DNA of 64,000 bases from Thiodiazotropha sp050291245 (GCA_050291245.1 JBNKJP010000022.1:62001-126000); one strand, 5' to 3'. Numbered from the stretch's first letter, positions 50,398 to 59,158 are shown. The notes: generated from the sequence alone by a model not told the origin. Translations and numbers: made by a program.

Positions 50398-50601
50398 GAG
50401 ATAACACTGGTAACTCTTTGTATTACCAGGATTTCGGTAGCCACTGGGTGAATGGGGTGCGAGGGATGTTGCATAGGTCACATCCGGAGTGTGAATAAGT
50501 CACAGCCGAATCTTTCCTGCGGGCATAAACTTGTCAACGAGTGGTTAGCTTTCTCTGATCGAACAGGAACGTATCAGTCACTCGACCTCCTCTTTGGGTA
50601 T

Positions 50602-50632
50602 ACCCTCCGTCGTTGACGGAGGGTGTTTTTTT
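50602..50632 (+). terminator. Strong rho-independent terminator
   Basis: ACCCTCCGTC (50602-50611), loop GTT, GACGGAGGGT (50615-50624), then GTTTTTTT. A perfect 10-bp stem with a T7 tract on the plus strand. The nearest plus-strand gene ends 520 bp upstream, behind a REP doublet, so it more likely ends a separate small transcript. Confidence 0.85.
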
Positions 50633-50638
50633 ATGGCC

Positions 50639-52039
50639 CTACGGAAAAAATACCCCGGGATTGAGGATCTGGTGCGGATCGAACTGTTCCTTGATGGCGC
50701 GCATCAGGTTCATCGCCACCGGGTCGATTTCCTGATCCACAAAGGCCCGTTTGACAACTCCGATCCCGTGTTCCCCCGAGAGGGTGCCGCCGAGTTTCAG
50801 AACCTGTTCAAAGAGGGCTTTCAAACACACCTCACCCGCGCTCAACTGTTTTGGATCATTGGGGTCCAGCAACAGATTGACATGGATGTTGCCATTGCCC
50901 GCATGGCCGAAGTTGACAATCGTGATGCCGGTTTCAAGGGACAGGTTGTCAAGAAAACCGATCAGGTCCGGGATGCGTGACACCGGTACGACCACGTCCT
51001 CGTTGATCTTCTTCGGAGCAATGTTCCTGAGTGCGGGTGACAGGGCCTTGCGGGTCTTCCACAGGCGAGTGATTTCGGCCTCGGTTTCCGCGGTGTGGAT
51101 CTCCAGCAATCCGGGGACCCGGGCGGCATCGGCCACCGCGGATGCCTCCCGGTCGATGCTGTGCTGCGCGCCGTCCACCTCGATCATCAGCAGGGCGCCG
51201 ACCTCCGGATCGAGTTGCAGGTCGGAAAAGTTTCGCACCATCTGCAGCGCCGTGCCATCCATGAACTCCAGGGCGCAGGGAGTGACCGGCTGGGCCATGA
51301 TCGATGAAACCGCCCGGGCGGCGGAATGGATGTCGCGGAAACTGGCCTGCAGGGTGCGTTTGGATTGTGCCAGGGGGGTGAGTTTGAGACGGGCCTCGGT
51401 AATGATGGCCAAGGTGCCTTCCGATCCGATCAGCAGACGGGTGAGGTCATAGCCCACCACGCCCTTGGTGGTGTTGACGCCGGTTATCAGGCTCTCGCCC
51501 TGGCCGGTAACCGCCCTCAGACCCAGGGTGTTCTCCCGGGGGGTGCCGTATTTCACCGCTCTTGGGCCGGCAGAGTTATAGGCCAGGTTGCCGCCGATGG
51601 TGCAGACCGCGGCGCTGGTCGGATCGGGGGGCCAGAAAAAACCCGATGCCTGGGCGGCAATCTGCAACGCCTTGTTGGTAACACCCGGCTCTACCCGGGC
51701 CAGGCGGTTGTCCGCGTCGATCTCCAGGATCTTGTTCATATGCTCCAGGGAGAGCACCAGGCCTCCCTGCTGGGGCACGCTGGCGCCGGTGGTTCCGGTT
51801 CCCGTACCCCGGGTGATCAGGGGAATGCGGCCTTCGTAGCAGAGCCGGGCGATAGCCGCGACCTGTTCGTGGTGCTCGGCAAACACCACCCCGTCGGGGG
51901 TGGCCTGCAGGCGGCTGTTGTCATAGCCATAGGGGAGACAGTCGCCCGGGTCGGTGAAGAGATTTTCGGTTCCGACGATGCTGCGTAATTTCTGTGCCGT
52001 ACTGCGGTCCAGGGGGGTGTTCAACTCAGATGTACTCAA
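50639..52039 (-). CDS. FAD-linked oxidase (GlcD / D-lactate dehydrogenase type)
   Basis: 466 residues if translation begins at the TTG at 52039 (LSTSELNTPL), just before the end of the upstream gene; a start at 52099 would add 20 residues that merely overlap that gene. Vanillyl-alcohol-oxidase fold: FAD-binding PLITRGTGTGTTGASVP, NRLARVEPGVTNKAL, PDPTSAAVCTIGGNLAYNSAGPRAVKYG, then the substrate domain with NFGHAGNGNIHVNLL and LSGEHGIGVVKR near the C-terminus. It oxidises glycolate, D-lactate or a related 2-hydroxy acid. In an autotroph with oxygenase-active RuBisCO, glycolate from phosphoglycolate is an attractive substrate, but no glcE/glcF or phosphatase gene is adjacent. Overlaps the dolP-like gene, suggesting coupling. 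Confidence 0.88.
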   Translation of the reverse strand: MSTSELNTPLDRSTAQKLRSIVGTENLFTDPGDCLPYGYDNSRLQATPDGVVFAEHHEQVAAIARLCYEGRIPLITRGTGTGTTGASVPQQGGLVLSLEHMNKILEIDADNRLARVEPGVTNKALQIAAQASGFFWPPDPTSAAVCTIGGNLAYNSAGPRAVKYGTPRENTLGLRAVTGQGESLITGVNTTKGVVGYDLTRLLIGSEGTLAIITEARLKLTPLAQSKRTLQASFRDIHSAARAVSSIMAQPVTPCALEFMDGTALQMVRNFSDLQLDPEVGALLMIEVDGAQHSIDREASAVADAARVPGLLEIHTAETEAEITRLWKTRKALSPALRNIAPKKINEDVVVPVSRIPDLIGFLDNLSLETGITIVNFGHAGNGNIHVNLLLDPNDPKQLSAGEVCLKALFEQVLKLGGTLSGEHGIGVVKRAFVDQEIDPVAMNLMRAIKEQFDPHQILNPGVFFP

Positions 52040-52607
52040 ATACGCGGACCACCCGGCGCACACCGCTGATGTGGCGTACCACGTCGGTGACTGCGTCACC
52101 TTCGGGTTTGGTGATCAGGCCCATGAGAAATACCGTGCCCCGTTCCGTGACCACCTTGACCCGAAGCGGGTCGAAGTCGGGAATTTTGATGCCCGCCAGA
52201 CGCACCTTGACCTCGGAAGTGAGTGTGGCGTCATGGCTGATCTCGCCAATCGACGCGGTACTGCCGATCTCGATTTCATTGACCACACGGCGGACCCGCT
52301 CGACCCCCGAGATAATCCGCTCGGCCTGGTGACGCACCGTGTCGTTGGCCGCCTGTCCGGTCAGCAGCACCACCATGTTATAGCTGGTGACATGGATGCT
52401 GCTCTGTTCTTTGAATTTCGGGTCCTTGGACAGCAGGTCATAGGCCTTGAGCTCGATGCTCTGGTCCTCGACCATGACCCCGGTGGTACGCCGGTCGTGG
52501 ACAATGGTGGCGGTGGCCGCGGCGCCGCCGACAACGGCCGCGACGCAACCCTGCAGGGTCAGGAGAATGGTGATGATGGTGAGCGTCGTTGCGAATTGTT
52601 TCTGCAT
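52026..52607 (-). CDS. dolP: BON-domain outer-membrane lipoprotein (DolP/YraP-like)
   Basis: 193 residues from the ATG at 52607 (AGAGGAAG upstream). Lipoprotein signal peptide with lipobox LTLQGC, then two BON domains (about 60-120 and 128-193: VTSYNMVVLLTGQA, VRRVVNEIEIG, VTERGTVFLMGLI, VRHISGVRRVVRVFEYI). DolP binds anionic phospholipid at division sites and supports outer-membrane integrity and amidase regulation in E. coli. Its order relative to diaA, yraN and lpoA is that of the conserved gammaproteobacterial yraL-yraP block. The downstream oxidase gene overlaps it. Confidence 0.9.
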   Translation of the reverse strand: MQKQFATTLTIITILLTLQGCVAAVVGGAAATATIVHDRRTTGVMVEDQSIELKAYDLLSKDPKFKEQSSIHVTSYNMVVLLTGQAANDTVRHQAERIISGVERVRRVVNEIEIGSTASIGEISHDATLTSEVKVRLAGIKIPDFDPLRVKVVTERGTVFLMGLITKPEGDAVTDVVRHISGVRRVVRVFEYI

Positions 52608-52779
52608 GAGCTTCCTCTGAAAGACAGCCTGTTGTGGTTTGTGACCCTCTGGATCCATGGACTCCAATGAGTGCATCGAGAAGGGGTTGTGTTAAACAAA
52701 TCTTTATCGTCCCGGCGCGTGGCGTCACCCGTTTGGATCGATCCGTGTTTTCCTTCTCCTACCCGAGCACGGTCAGGTT

Positions 52780-53367
52780 TCAGCTTCCCAGCAGTTGCTG
52801 ATCCACCAGGTCACACAGGCAGTGGATCACCAGCAGGTGTGTTTCCTGGATGCGCGCGGTGACTTCCGCGGGAACACGGATTTCGACGTCGCCGGGCGAT
52901 AAGAGTTTCCCCAGATTGCCACCATCCCTTCCGGTCAGGGCGACGATGCTCATCTCCCGTTCATGAGCGGATTGTACCGCACGATTGACATTGTCCGAAT
53001 TGCCGCTGGTGGAGATCGCCAGTAGCAGATCCCGGGGTTGTCCCAGGGCCTCGACCTGGCGTGCGAAAATCGCCGAGAAATCCACGTCATTGGCGATCGA
53101 GGTTAGGGTCGAACTGTCCGTGGTCAGGGCAATCGCCGGGAGTCCCGGCCGGTCCCGCTCGTAGCGATTGAGCATTTCAGATGAAAAGTGCTGGGCATCG
53201 CCCGCGGAGCCGCCATTGCCGCAACTGAGGATCTTGTTGCCTTGCAACAGGCGTTCGAAGATCAGCTGCGCCGCTTCGGAGATGGGGCGGATCAGCAGCG
53301 GTAAGGCGTCGATCTTGGTCTGGATACTCTGGTTGAATAGCGCTTGGATGCGTTCAGTGTCTGGCAT
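52780..53367 (-). CDS. diaA: SIS-domain protein DiaA (phosphoheptose-isomerase-like)
   Basis: 195 residues, a single SIS domain: GNKILSCGNGGSAGDAQHFSSEML, LPAIALTTDSSTLTSIANDVDF, LLLAISTSGNSDNVNRAV, SIVALTGRDGG. In this gene neighbourhood the protein is DiaA, a tetrameric DnaA-binding factor that promotes initiation at oriC, rather than GmhA of LPS heptose synthesis, which has a very similar sequence. The sequence alone does not fully exclude GmhA. It lies 172 bp upstream of dolP and 211 bp downstream of yraN. Confidence 0.88.
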   Translation of the reverse strand: MPDTERIQALFNQSIQTKIDALPLLIRPISEAAQLIFERLLQGNKILSCGNGGSAGDAQHFSSEMLNRYERDRPGLPAIALTTDSSTLTSIANDVDFSAIFARQVEALGQPRDLLLAISTSGNSDNVNRAVQSAHEREMSIVALTGRDGGNLGKLLSPGDVEIRVPAEVTARIQETHLLVIHCLCDLVDQQLLGS

Positions 53368-53578
53368 CGATGATCACGTTCTGCTGATGGCTGTTTGGGT
53401 CAAGGGTCAGAATCTTCGGGCCGTGACAAAAGAATCAATCCGGGCTATGCAGGATTGATGGCTCTGTTCCGGTTGTGGCGTAGGGCGCATAGTAGGACGA
53501 TGCAACCGCAGCTGCAACCACGAATGGAGGTATTCAGACCGCTGGTTTGGATGGATTCTGTTGGCCAGGGTTTTTACC

Positions 53579-53944
53579 TCACCAGTGGCTTTGAATGGCG
53601 TTTTTGATCCACTCCATGCGAGTATCGCCAGATCCGTTCAACACCACCACGTCGAAGCGGCAGGGCGGATCCTCACCACGGTATTGCAGGTAGTGGCGGG
53701 CGGCCGCGAGCAGCTTTCGCTGTTTGGCCGGGGTGATACTTTCCAGCGCGGAGCCGAAATCGTTCGATTGGCGATAGCGGACCTCGACGAAGATCGTCGT
53801 CTCCTCCCGGTCCCGCATGATCAGGTCGAGTTCCCCCACCTTGCACCGGTAGTTGCGTTCCACCAATTCGAGTCCCTGCCGGTGCAGGTAGTTCAGGGCC
53901 TGCTGTTCGGCTTCGGCCCCCTGTATCAGATGATCCCGCTTCAT
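53579..53944 (-). CDS. yraN: UPF0102 protein YraN (endonuclease-fold)
   Basis: 121 residues. Restriction-endonuclease-like fold of the YraN family: GAEAEQQALNYLHRQGLELVERNYRCKVGELDLIMRD, then IFVEVRYRQSNDFGSALES, where the G-E-D and E-V-R/K residues form the presumed metal site. Function is not established; family members are tied to recombination or Holliday-junction processing by fold. The start overlaps the lpoA stop by 4 bp, so the two are co-translated. Confidence 0.93.
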   Translation of the reverse strand: MKRDHLIQGAEAEQQALNYLHRQGLELVERNYRCKVGELDLIMRDREETTIFVEVRYRQSNDFGSALESITPAKQRKLLAAARHYLQYRGEDPPCRFDVVVLNGSGDTRMEWIKNAIQSHW

Positions 53945-55950
53945 TGTGCGACAGGGGGTTGGGTGAGGTTATGATCCTGTACTGGCGGGAGTCTGTCGTC
54001 AGGCTGTGGATTCAGCTCGGGGGTATCCTGAACCAGGGGGTCTAGGGGTTCCTGGGCAGGCATCTCCAGGCGTGGCGCGTAACCGCTGATATGGGCCAGA
54101 CCCTTGTCCAGCTCGGCCCAGGCCAGCAGACGATGCACCCGGTTTTGACGGTCCAGGTAGAGGGTGCCGCTCTTGCCGTTGAACAGGCGTCCGGGTTGTT
54201 CCCGAAGCGTCAGCAGCTGTGGCAGCAGATTGAAGCTGTCGATACCCATGGCATAGATCCGGGCGTATACGCCTTTCACCCCGGGCATCAGTTTTTCGAG
54301 TTCCGGGCGGGACAGGGCGCCTTGCTGGCCCTCTTCGAGCAGCCAGGGGGTATCCACAAACTCGATCGTGCCGAGATCCCGGTCCAACGCGGGGTCCGAG
54401 ATACCCGAATAGATGTGTGAGGTGGCGTAGACCGGCAGATTCCCGGCGCGGAAGAACCTGAGCTGCGGGCGTAACTGCCGGGCCTTCTGCGGACGCGCGG
54501 CCAGGAAGATGAAATCCGCGTCCTGACGGGGGCGCGGTTCGGCTTCGAGCTTGCGACCGAGCTGAGTTACCAGGGCGCGGATCCGCGCCTCGCTCTCGTT
54601 GATGTTGAGCAGCATTCGGATGGGTACGGAGAAGTCGTTCTCCGACGGGTTGTAAACCTGTTGCTCCACCACTTGCCCCCCGAGGCGACGCCAGCGGCTG
54701 CGGAAACTCTCGGCCAGGCGTTTACCCCAGTCATCGGACGAGGTTAGGATGAGCGCGCTGCGATGCCCCTCGAGCCAGGCCCGTTCCGCGACCTGTTCCG
54801 CCTCGTCCTCCGGTGCCAGCCCGAACTGATACAGGTTGGGGTTGATCTCCGCGACCGGTTCCTCACTCTTCTCGATCTGATTGAGTGCAAGTACCGGGAC
54901 ATCCAGGTACTCCAGGTTCGAGATCATCTTGACCGCGTCCTTGTTCAGGGGGCCGACGATCATCTGCGCACCGTTGAGCAGCGCGCTCTGATACACGCCA
55001 AGAGTCTCCTGCAGGGTACCGGTGTCATAGAACTGGAGCTTGGGTCGGTACTCCGGGGGTTGCTGGTACCAGGCGGCCATGAAACCGTCCCGCACCGCCG
55101 CGGCGACCTTGGCGTAGGGGCCGCTGCGTGGCAGCAGGATCGCGATGTGATCATCCGGGGTCAAACCCTGCTGCTCCAGCAGGCCGGCCAGCAGTGGCTG
55201 CAGCGCGGGATGATCCGGGAAGCGTTCCCGCCACTGTCCCAGCTGGTTGTTGAGTTCCATGGGATCGGAGATCTGCTGTTTGACGATGCGCGCCAGTTCC
55301 ATCCAGCCGATCAGGGTGGACGGAGGGGGCGGCTGCAGCAGGGACAACGCCGTGTCGGTCATGGTCGAAAGGGTCTGCAGCAGCAATTCCTGGGTCGCCA
55401 GGCGGCCCTCCGGATCGTCAACCTGGAGCGGGTCCAGCACATCGAGTTCCCGGGCACTCTCCAACAGGTTGCCGGAAAGGCGGAAGATCTCAGCCATGTT
55501 GCGGTGATAGTGGACTCTGAGATCCACCGGGGTGTCCTCGCCGGGTTCCGGCTGCATCAGGTCGAGGGCCTTTTCGATATCCCCCTGCCGGACCGCCAGT
55601 TCGGTGCGCAGCATACGCAGTTCGAAATTGAAATCGCTGGCTTCGGGGGTCGGCTGAAGCTGATCGACCAGGATCAGGCTGCGTTCCGGGTTACCCGCCT
55701 TGAGCCAGTAGCCCGCGGCTTCGAGCAGGAGTCGTTCACGTACGGGCGTATCGCTCATCCGTGCGGCATTCTCCAGCAGACTGGCCGCCCCGGAGTAATC
55801 GTCGTTCTCGATCATCCCCGCCACCTGAAGCTGTAGGCTCGCCTCCAGTTCCGTGGTTGACTGGGAGCGATCCTTGGGGGTGGTGGTACAACCCGCGAGA
55901 ATTGTCAGGGCGATCAGCAGTGTCAGTGAGAAAAAACGGATGTTGTGCAT
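53941..55950 (-). CDS. lpoA: LpoA, outer-membrane activator of penicillin-binding protein 1A
   Basis: 669 residues. Lipoprotein signal with lipobox ILAGC (Cys21). N-terminal TPR-like helical domain (about 35-270) and a C-terminal periplasmic-binding fold (about 280-600: IAILLPRSGPYAKVAAAVRDGFMAAWY, MIVGPLNKDAVKMI, ALILTSSDDWGKRLAESFRSRW, IFLAARPQKARQLRPQL). LpoA spans the periplasm from the outer membrane and stimulates PBP1A transpeptidation. A Pro/Gln/Asp-rich tail of about 45 residues closes the protein. It is divergent from rsmI and overlaps yraN, the conserved order. Confidence 0.93.
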   Translation of the reverse strand: MHNIRFFSLTLLIALTILAGCTTTPKDRSQSTTELEASLQLQVAGMIENDDYSGAASLLENAARMSDTPVRERLLLEAAGYWLKAGNPERSLILVDQLQPTPEASDFNFELRMLRTELAVRQGDIEKALDLMQPEPGEDTPVDLRVHYHRNMAEIFRLSGNLLESARELDVLDPLQVDDPEGRLATQELLLQTLSTMTDTALSLLQPPPPSTLIGWMELARIVKQQISDPMELNNQLGQWRERFPDHPALQPLLAGLLEQQGLTPDDHIAILLPRSGPYAKVAAAVRDGFMAAWYQQPPEYRPKLQFYDTGTLQETLGVYQSALLNGAQMIVGPLNKDAVKMISNLEYLDVPVLALNQIEKSEEPVAEINPNLYQFGLAPEDEAEQVAERAWLEGHRSALILTSSDDWGKRLAESFRSRWRRLGGQVVEQQVYNPSENDFSVPIRMLLNINESEARIRALVTQLGRKLEAEPRPRQDADFIFLAARPQKARQLRPQLRFFRAGNLPVYATSHIYSGISDPALDRDLGTIEFVDTPWLLEEGQQGALSRPELEKLMPGVKGVYARIYAMGIDSFNLLPQLLTLREQPGRLFNGKSGTLYLDRQNRVHRLLAWAELDKGLAHISGYAPRLEMPAQEPLDPLVQDTPELNPQPDDRLPPVQDHNLTQPPVAQ

Positions 55951-56287
55951 AACTTCGGTATCAGTAAAAAAATAAAGCCCGCTAATCGGAAGTAGCCCGG
56001 AAACGGGTTGGTCTCTCTTTGTCCTTATAAAACATCGGAATCACAAGCCTGTCCCGTCGGTCGGACCGGTCCTGACCCGCAATCTGGCCTGCCAGGATAC
56101 CGGGTCCGTGAAGCATGTCCATACAGACGGCGGGACCGGCTTGGGAACTGACAAGTATCCGGGATTCTGCCAATATTCCAGATTGTCCCGTGAAAAACCA
56201 CAGGCAGGGTCGAATCCCAACTGGCCGTTTCCCAAATCTGGACCCTGCCGACCCGGTTCAGGGGGAGGCGCACAAACAGGAAACTTC
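55951..56287. other. Divergent region between lpoA and rsmI
   Basis: 337 bp with promoters for both genes expected but not clearly definable. In pseudomonads the rsmI region also carries rnpB; I searched here for the conserved GAGGAAAGTCCGG core of RNase P RNA and did not find it. Confidence 0.5.
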
Positions 56288-57142
56288 GTGTCAAAGGGCA
56301 TACTTTACGTCGTAGCCACACCCATCGGCAATCTCGATGACCTGACCCCCCGGGCCGTGGTCACACTTCAGCAGGTTGACTGGATCGCCGCGGAGGATAC
56401 CCGGCACACCAAACCCCTGCTACGTCACTACGGTATCGATACCCCGCTCAAGGCCCTGCATCAGCACAATGAACAGGCCCAGCTGCAGCCCGTACTGGAT
56501 GCCCTGCATGGCGGTCAGTGCATCGCTCTGGTGTCCGATGCCGGAACCCCCTTGATCAGCGATCCCGGCTTTCCTCTGGTGCAGGCCTATGCGCAGGAGG
56601 GGGGGCAGGTGGTACCCATCCCGGGGGCCAGCGCGCTCATCTGCGCACTTTCCGCCTCGGGATTGCCAACCGACCGGTTTCTGTTCGTCGGGTTTCCGCC
56701 GAGAACCTCGTCGCAACGCAAGCGTTGGTTTGAGGCGCTGGCGGGTGAACGATCAACCCTGGTGTTTTACGAGTCGAGCCATCGGATCGCGGATTGTCTG
56801 CGGGATATGCAACGTGTTTTCGGCGCCGATCGGACCGGGGTGATCGGCCGCGAGTTGACCAAACGTCACGAAACCTTTCTGCGGGGCTCCTTGCAGGAAC
56901 TGCTCGATCGGGTGAACGGGGATCCGGATCAGCGAAAAGGGGAGTTCGTGGTGCTGCTCGAGGGTGCGCCTGCTGTCGAGTCCGAACAGATCAGTCTGAG
57001 CGTGGAATCCCTGCTGATGGCGCTGTTGGAGGAATTACCCCTCAAACAGGCGGTTTCGCTGGTTGCCAAAGTTACCGGACAGAAAAAAAACACCATTTAT
57101 AACCGGGCATTGATTCTTTCGAAGGACAGGGATGTGAAGTAA
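56288..57142 (+). CDS. rsmI: 16S rRNA 2'-O-ribose C1402 methyltransferase
   Basis: 284 residues from the GTG at 56288 (VSKGILYVVATPIGNLDD); the longer frame upstream lies in the lpoA control region. RsmI methylates the 2'-hydroxyl of C1402 in 16S rRNA. Signatures: YVVATPIGNLDDLTPRAV, IAAEDTRHTKPLLRHYG, ALVSDAGTPLISDPGFPLV, PIPGASALICALSASGLPTDRF, STLVFYESSHRIADCL, and a short C-terminal helical domain ending GQKKNTIYNRAL. Length normal. GTG initiation and a GGAGG-like tract (GGGGGAGG at 56259-56266) about 20 bp upstream leave the exact start slightly uncertain. Confidence 0.95.
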   Translation: MSKGILYVVATPIGNLDDLTPRAVVTLQQVDWIAAEDTRHTKPLLRHYGIDTPLKALHQHNEQAQLQPVLDALHGGQCIALVSDAGTPLISDPGFPLVQAYAQEGGQVVPIPGASALICALSASGLPTDRFLFVGFPPRTSSQRKRWFEALAGERSTLVFYESSHRIADCLRDMQRVFGADRTGVIGRELTKRHETFLRGSLQELLDRVNGDPDQRKGEFVVLLEGAPAVESEQISLSVESLLMALLEELPLKQAVSLVAKVTGQKKNTIYNRALILSKDRDVK

Positions 57143-57211
57143 TGCCCAGACGTCCGGCAGGAATTGCGCGATAATTCCCACTATTGACTCACGTTCCTGT
57201 CCGAACCTGCC

Positions 57212-57817
57212 ATGCGCACACGTTTACTTCTGACAATTTGGTTGTACGGGTGCAGTTCACCGTTTCTTTTCGCCGCCGGTCTGGGAATTGAATTCACCCC
57301 GTTCACCGGCTACCGGTTCGGTGGCACCTTGGAGGATGAAAGAACCGGCGACTCGTTGGATCTGGAAGACGCCCGGGACTGGGGTTTCACCCTGAGTCAA
57401 CCCGCCTCGGATACCACCCGCTACGAGTTTCTCTATAGTCATCAGGACACCTCTCTGGCGGATACCACCGATCCCGACAACGCCTTCGATCTGGCGGTTC
57501 ATTACATCCACATGGGGGGAACCGTGGATGTGTACCAGGATCGCTTCACCCCCTATTTCTCCGGTGGACTGGGCATGACCTATATGAACCCCGGGAGTCG
57601 GGAGTACCAGGATGAAACCCGCTTCTCTCTGAGCGTGGGGGGCGGTTTGAAATGGTACCCCACCGAACGGCTGGGCATCCGTTTCGAGATGCGTGGTTAC
57701 AGCACCCTGCTCAACTCCAACGGCAGCCTGTTTTGCGACGGTGGCTGCAATTTGCAGATCAGTGGGGATGCCTTTCCCCAGTTTGAAACCAACCTGGGTT
57801 TGATCTTCCGCTTCTGA
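57212..57817 (+). CDS. Small outer-membrane beta-barrel protein
   Basis: 201 residues. Signal peptide ending FLFAAG, then alternating amphipathic strands with aromatic girdles: IEFTPFTGYRFGGTL, RYEFLYSHQDT, LAVHYIHMGGTVDVY, TPYFSGGLGMTYM, SLSVGGGLKWYPTERLGIRFEMRGY, and a terminal Phe (LGLIFRF) recognised by the BAM machinery. Eight strands, OmpW/OmpA-like in size. A loop disulfide is possible (LFCDGGCNLQ). It is 69 bp after rsmI and may share its transcript. Substrate or role unknown. Confidence 0.82.
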   Translation: MRTRLLLTIWLYGCSSPFLFAAGLGIEFTPFTGYRFGGTLEDERTGDSLDLEDARDWGFTLSQPASDTTRYEFLYSHQDTSLADTTDPDNAFDLAVHYIHMGGTVDVYQDRFTPYFSGGLGMTYMNPGSREYQDETRFSLSVGGGLKWYPTERLGIRFEMRGYSTLLNSNGSLFCDGGCNLQISGDAFPQFETNLGLIFRF

Positions 57818-57862
57818 GCGATTCCTCGAATCAGTCCTGGCGACAGCGAATCATGTTGCCTC

Positions 57863-57968
57863 GTTCCCACGCTCCGCGTGGGAATGCAGACCAGTGCTTA
57901 GGCGAACAGATCAAACAAGGACAATACAACATGGCTTAGGTATGCATTCCCACGCAGAGCGTGGTAAC
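57863..57968. repeat. REP doublet G
   Basis: Units at 57863-57885 and 57946-57968, spacer 60 bp beginning GCAGACC and ending GGTATGC. Followed 16 bp later by a REP family 2 palindrome (57985-58004, ATTCCGGC/GCCGGAAT). Confidence 0.85.
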
Positions 57969-57984
57969 GAGGCAGGCTTCCGTC

Positions 57985-58004
57985 ATTCCGGCGTATGCCG
58001 GAAT
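57985..58004. repeat. REP family 2 palindrome
   Basis: ATTCCGGC-GTAT-GCCGGAAT, perfect 8-bp arms, immediately after REP doublet G; preceded by GTC as in the 41623 copy. Confidence 0.75.
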
Positions 58005-58112
58005 CCATGTTATATCTCAGGGGAGCTGGATCCCGGGATGACAGTGATTATTAGCTCAAATATCCCCTCATGGCATCTACACGCTTCGAAACTTGAGCAT
58101 TACAATCGGCGA

Positions 58113-58304
58113 ATGGAAAGACAATATCTTTTTTTTAAAACAGCTAAGGCACTTTCTGCATTATTCATTGGTCTGTTAGTGCTGTCTTTTATCATTGGCT
58201 ATCTTGTGTATTCGGGCATCTCTAACTCATTCGTGGTTGTACCGATCATATTCTTATGTGCTTGTTTAGTGGTATGGGGCGCTTATTTCTTGGATAAGAA
58301 ATAG
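58113..58304 (+). CDS. Small membrane protein with two transmembrane helices
   Basis: 63 residues from the ATG at 58113 (MERQYLFFKTAKAL). The frame is open back to 57894, but that part is translated REP sequence. Two hydrophobic helices (about 10-33, LSALFIGLLVLSFIIGYLVYS, and 37-58, VVVPIIFLCACLVVWGAYFL) joined by a short loop, ending DKK. No ribosome site is obvious, so expression is uncertain. The region is AT-rich relative to its surroundings. No family recognised. Confidence 0.45.
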   Translation: MERQYLFFKTAKALSALFIGLLVLSFIIGYLVYSGISNSFVVVPIIFLCACLVVWGAYFLDKK

Positions 58305-58676
58305 TGTGCGTATCTTCGATTCATAGATTGAAATAGGGTTTTTATGCCCAGTTCTCACGCTCCGCGAGGGAACTGGGAAACACTTGTTCAATTGGTATTG
58401 AGAGTACCTCTATCAATTGCAGGGTGATATTGCGAACTACACAAATATTGAGCCTACAATCCAGATCAGTGAAGTGGTCATTACAAATACCGAGAATAAA
58501 GATGGAACGAATTGTTGTGATAGGAACGAGTTGCAGTGGAAAGTCCCATTTGAGCCATATCTTGGCTGATAAAGCGGAATCCGGGTGCGGCCATATCACC
58601 TGATTTGCCCGGATTCCGCTCCCATCACAGCGGGCCGATCCCGATCATGAGGTACGCGGGTTAGTGGGTTACCCGA
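58305..58676. other. Intergenic region before hsp20
   Basis: 372 bp without a credible gene. It holds a decayed REP unit near 58351-58375 and a 13-bp inverted repeat (58573-58620). The rest is AT-rich and unexplained. Confidence 0.45.
58573..58620. repeat. 13-bp inverted repeat downstream of hsp20
   Basis: AGCGGAATCCGGG (58573-58585) and CCCGGATTCCGCT (58608-58620), perfect, with a 22-nt loop, 56 bp after the hsp20 stop. A related AGCGGAATCCGGG sequence follows cbbR. It may be a dispersed repeat as much as a terminator. Confidence 0.6.
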
Positions 58677-59123
58677 TTAATGCGTCACCTCGATGCGTTT
58701 GGCCTGCTTTTCGGTGGTCGTTTTCGGGATGGTGATCTCAAGCACACCATCCTTGCCGGTGGCCTCGATGGTATCCGGATCCGTGTTGTCCGGCAATGAG
58801 AAGCGCCGATAGAAGACGCCATGGGAACGCTCGATGCGTTTGAAGTTCTCCTTCTCTTCGGTTTCTTCAAACTTGCGCTCGCCACGGATGCTCAAGACCC
58901 CGTTTTCCATGGTGATCTCGATCTCTTCGGGTTTAACCCCCGGAATATCGGCGCGGATGAGATAACGATGATCCTCTTCCTTGATGTCGACGGCCGGTGC
59001 CCAGTCGCCTCCTACCACGTGAAAGGTGTCTTCATCCCGTTGCAGGAGAGGATTGAACATGCGGTCGAGTTCTTGACGCCAGCCTTCCAGTGAACGCCAT
59101 GGGTCGTAACGTGTGATGTTCAT
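58677..59123 (-). CDS. Hsp20 small heat-shock protein (alpha-crystallin domain)
   Basis: 148 residues from the ATG at 59123 (MNITRYDPWRSLEGW) with GAGGAGG upstream. Holdase chaperone that binds unfolding proteins. N-terminal arm with LDRMFNPLLQ, alpha-crystallin domain about 40-135 (WAPAVDIKEEDHRYLIRADIPGV, ITMENGVLSIRGERKFE, FYRRFSLPDNTDPD, GKDGVLEITIPK), and a C-terminal tail without a clear IxI motif (RIEVTH at the end). Transcribed alone from a sigma-32-like promoter. Confidence 0.95.
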   Translation of the reverse strand: MNITRYDPWRSLEGWRQELDRMFNPLLQRDEDTFHVVGGDWAPAVDIKEEDHRYLIRADIPGVKPEEIEITMENGVLSIRGERKFEETEEKENFKRIERSHGVFYRRFSLPDNTDPDTIEATGKDGVLEITIPKTTTEKQAKRIEVTH

Positions 59124-59158
59124 GATGTCCTCCTCTAAATCATCCTTTCCTACTATGA

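Larger units (their letters stand above)
50080..50638. other. Intergenic region with repeats and a strong terminator
   Basis: 559 bp with no protein gene. It holds an AT-rich repeat with a TTCGCTGCGCTCAC core (50165-50215), a REP doublet (50292-50397) and a strong plus-strand terminator (50602-50632). The stretch 50400-50600 is not explained and may encode a short transcript. Confidence 0.6.

Noticed and set aside
52780..53367. Phosphoheptose isomerase GmhA of LPS synthesis
   Set aside because: The SIS sequence would allow it, but its place in the dolP-diaA-yraN-lpoA-rsmI block favours DiaA.
55951..56287. RNase P RNA gene beside rsmI
   Set aside because: Its presence near rsmI in pseudomonads made me look, but the conserved GAGGAAAGTCCGG core and the pairing elements are absent.
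57894..58112. N-terminal part of the 136-residue frame ending at 58304
   Set aside because: It is translated from REP doublet G and the REP family 2 unit (HSHAERGNE, HSGVCRNPC type peptides), not protein-coding sequence.
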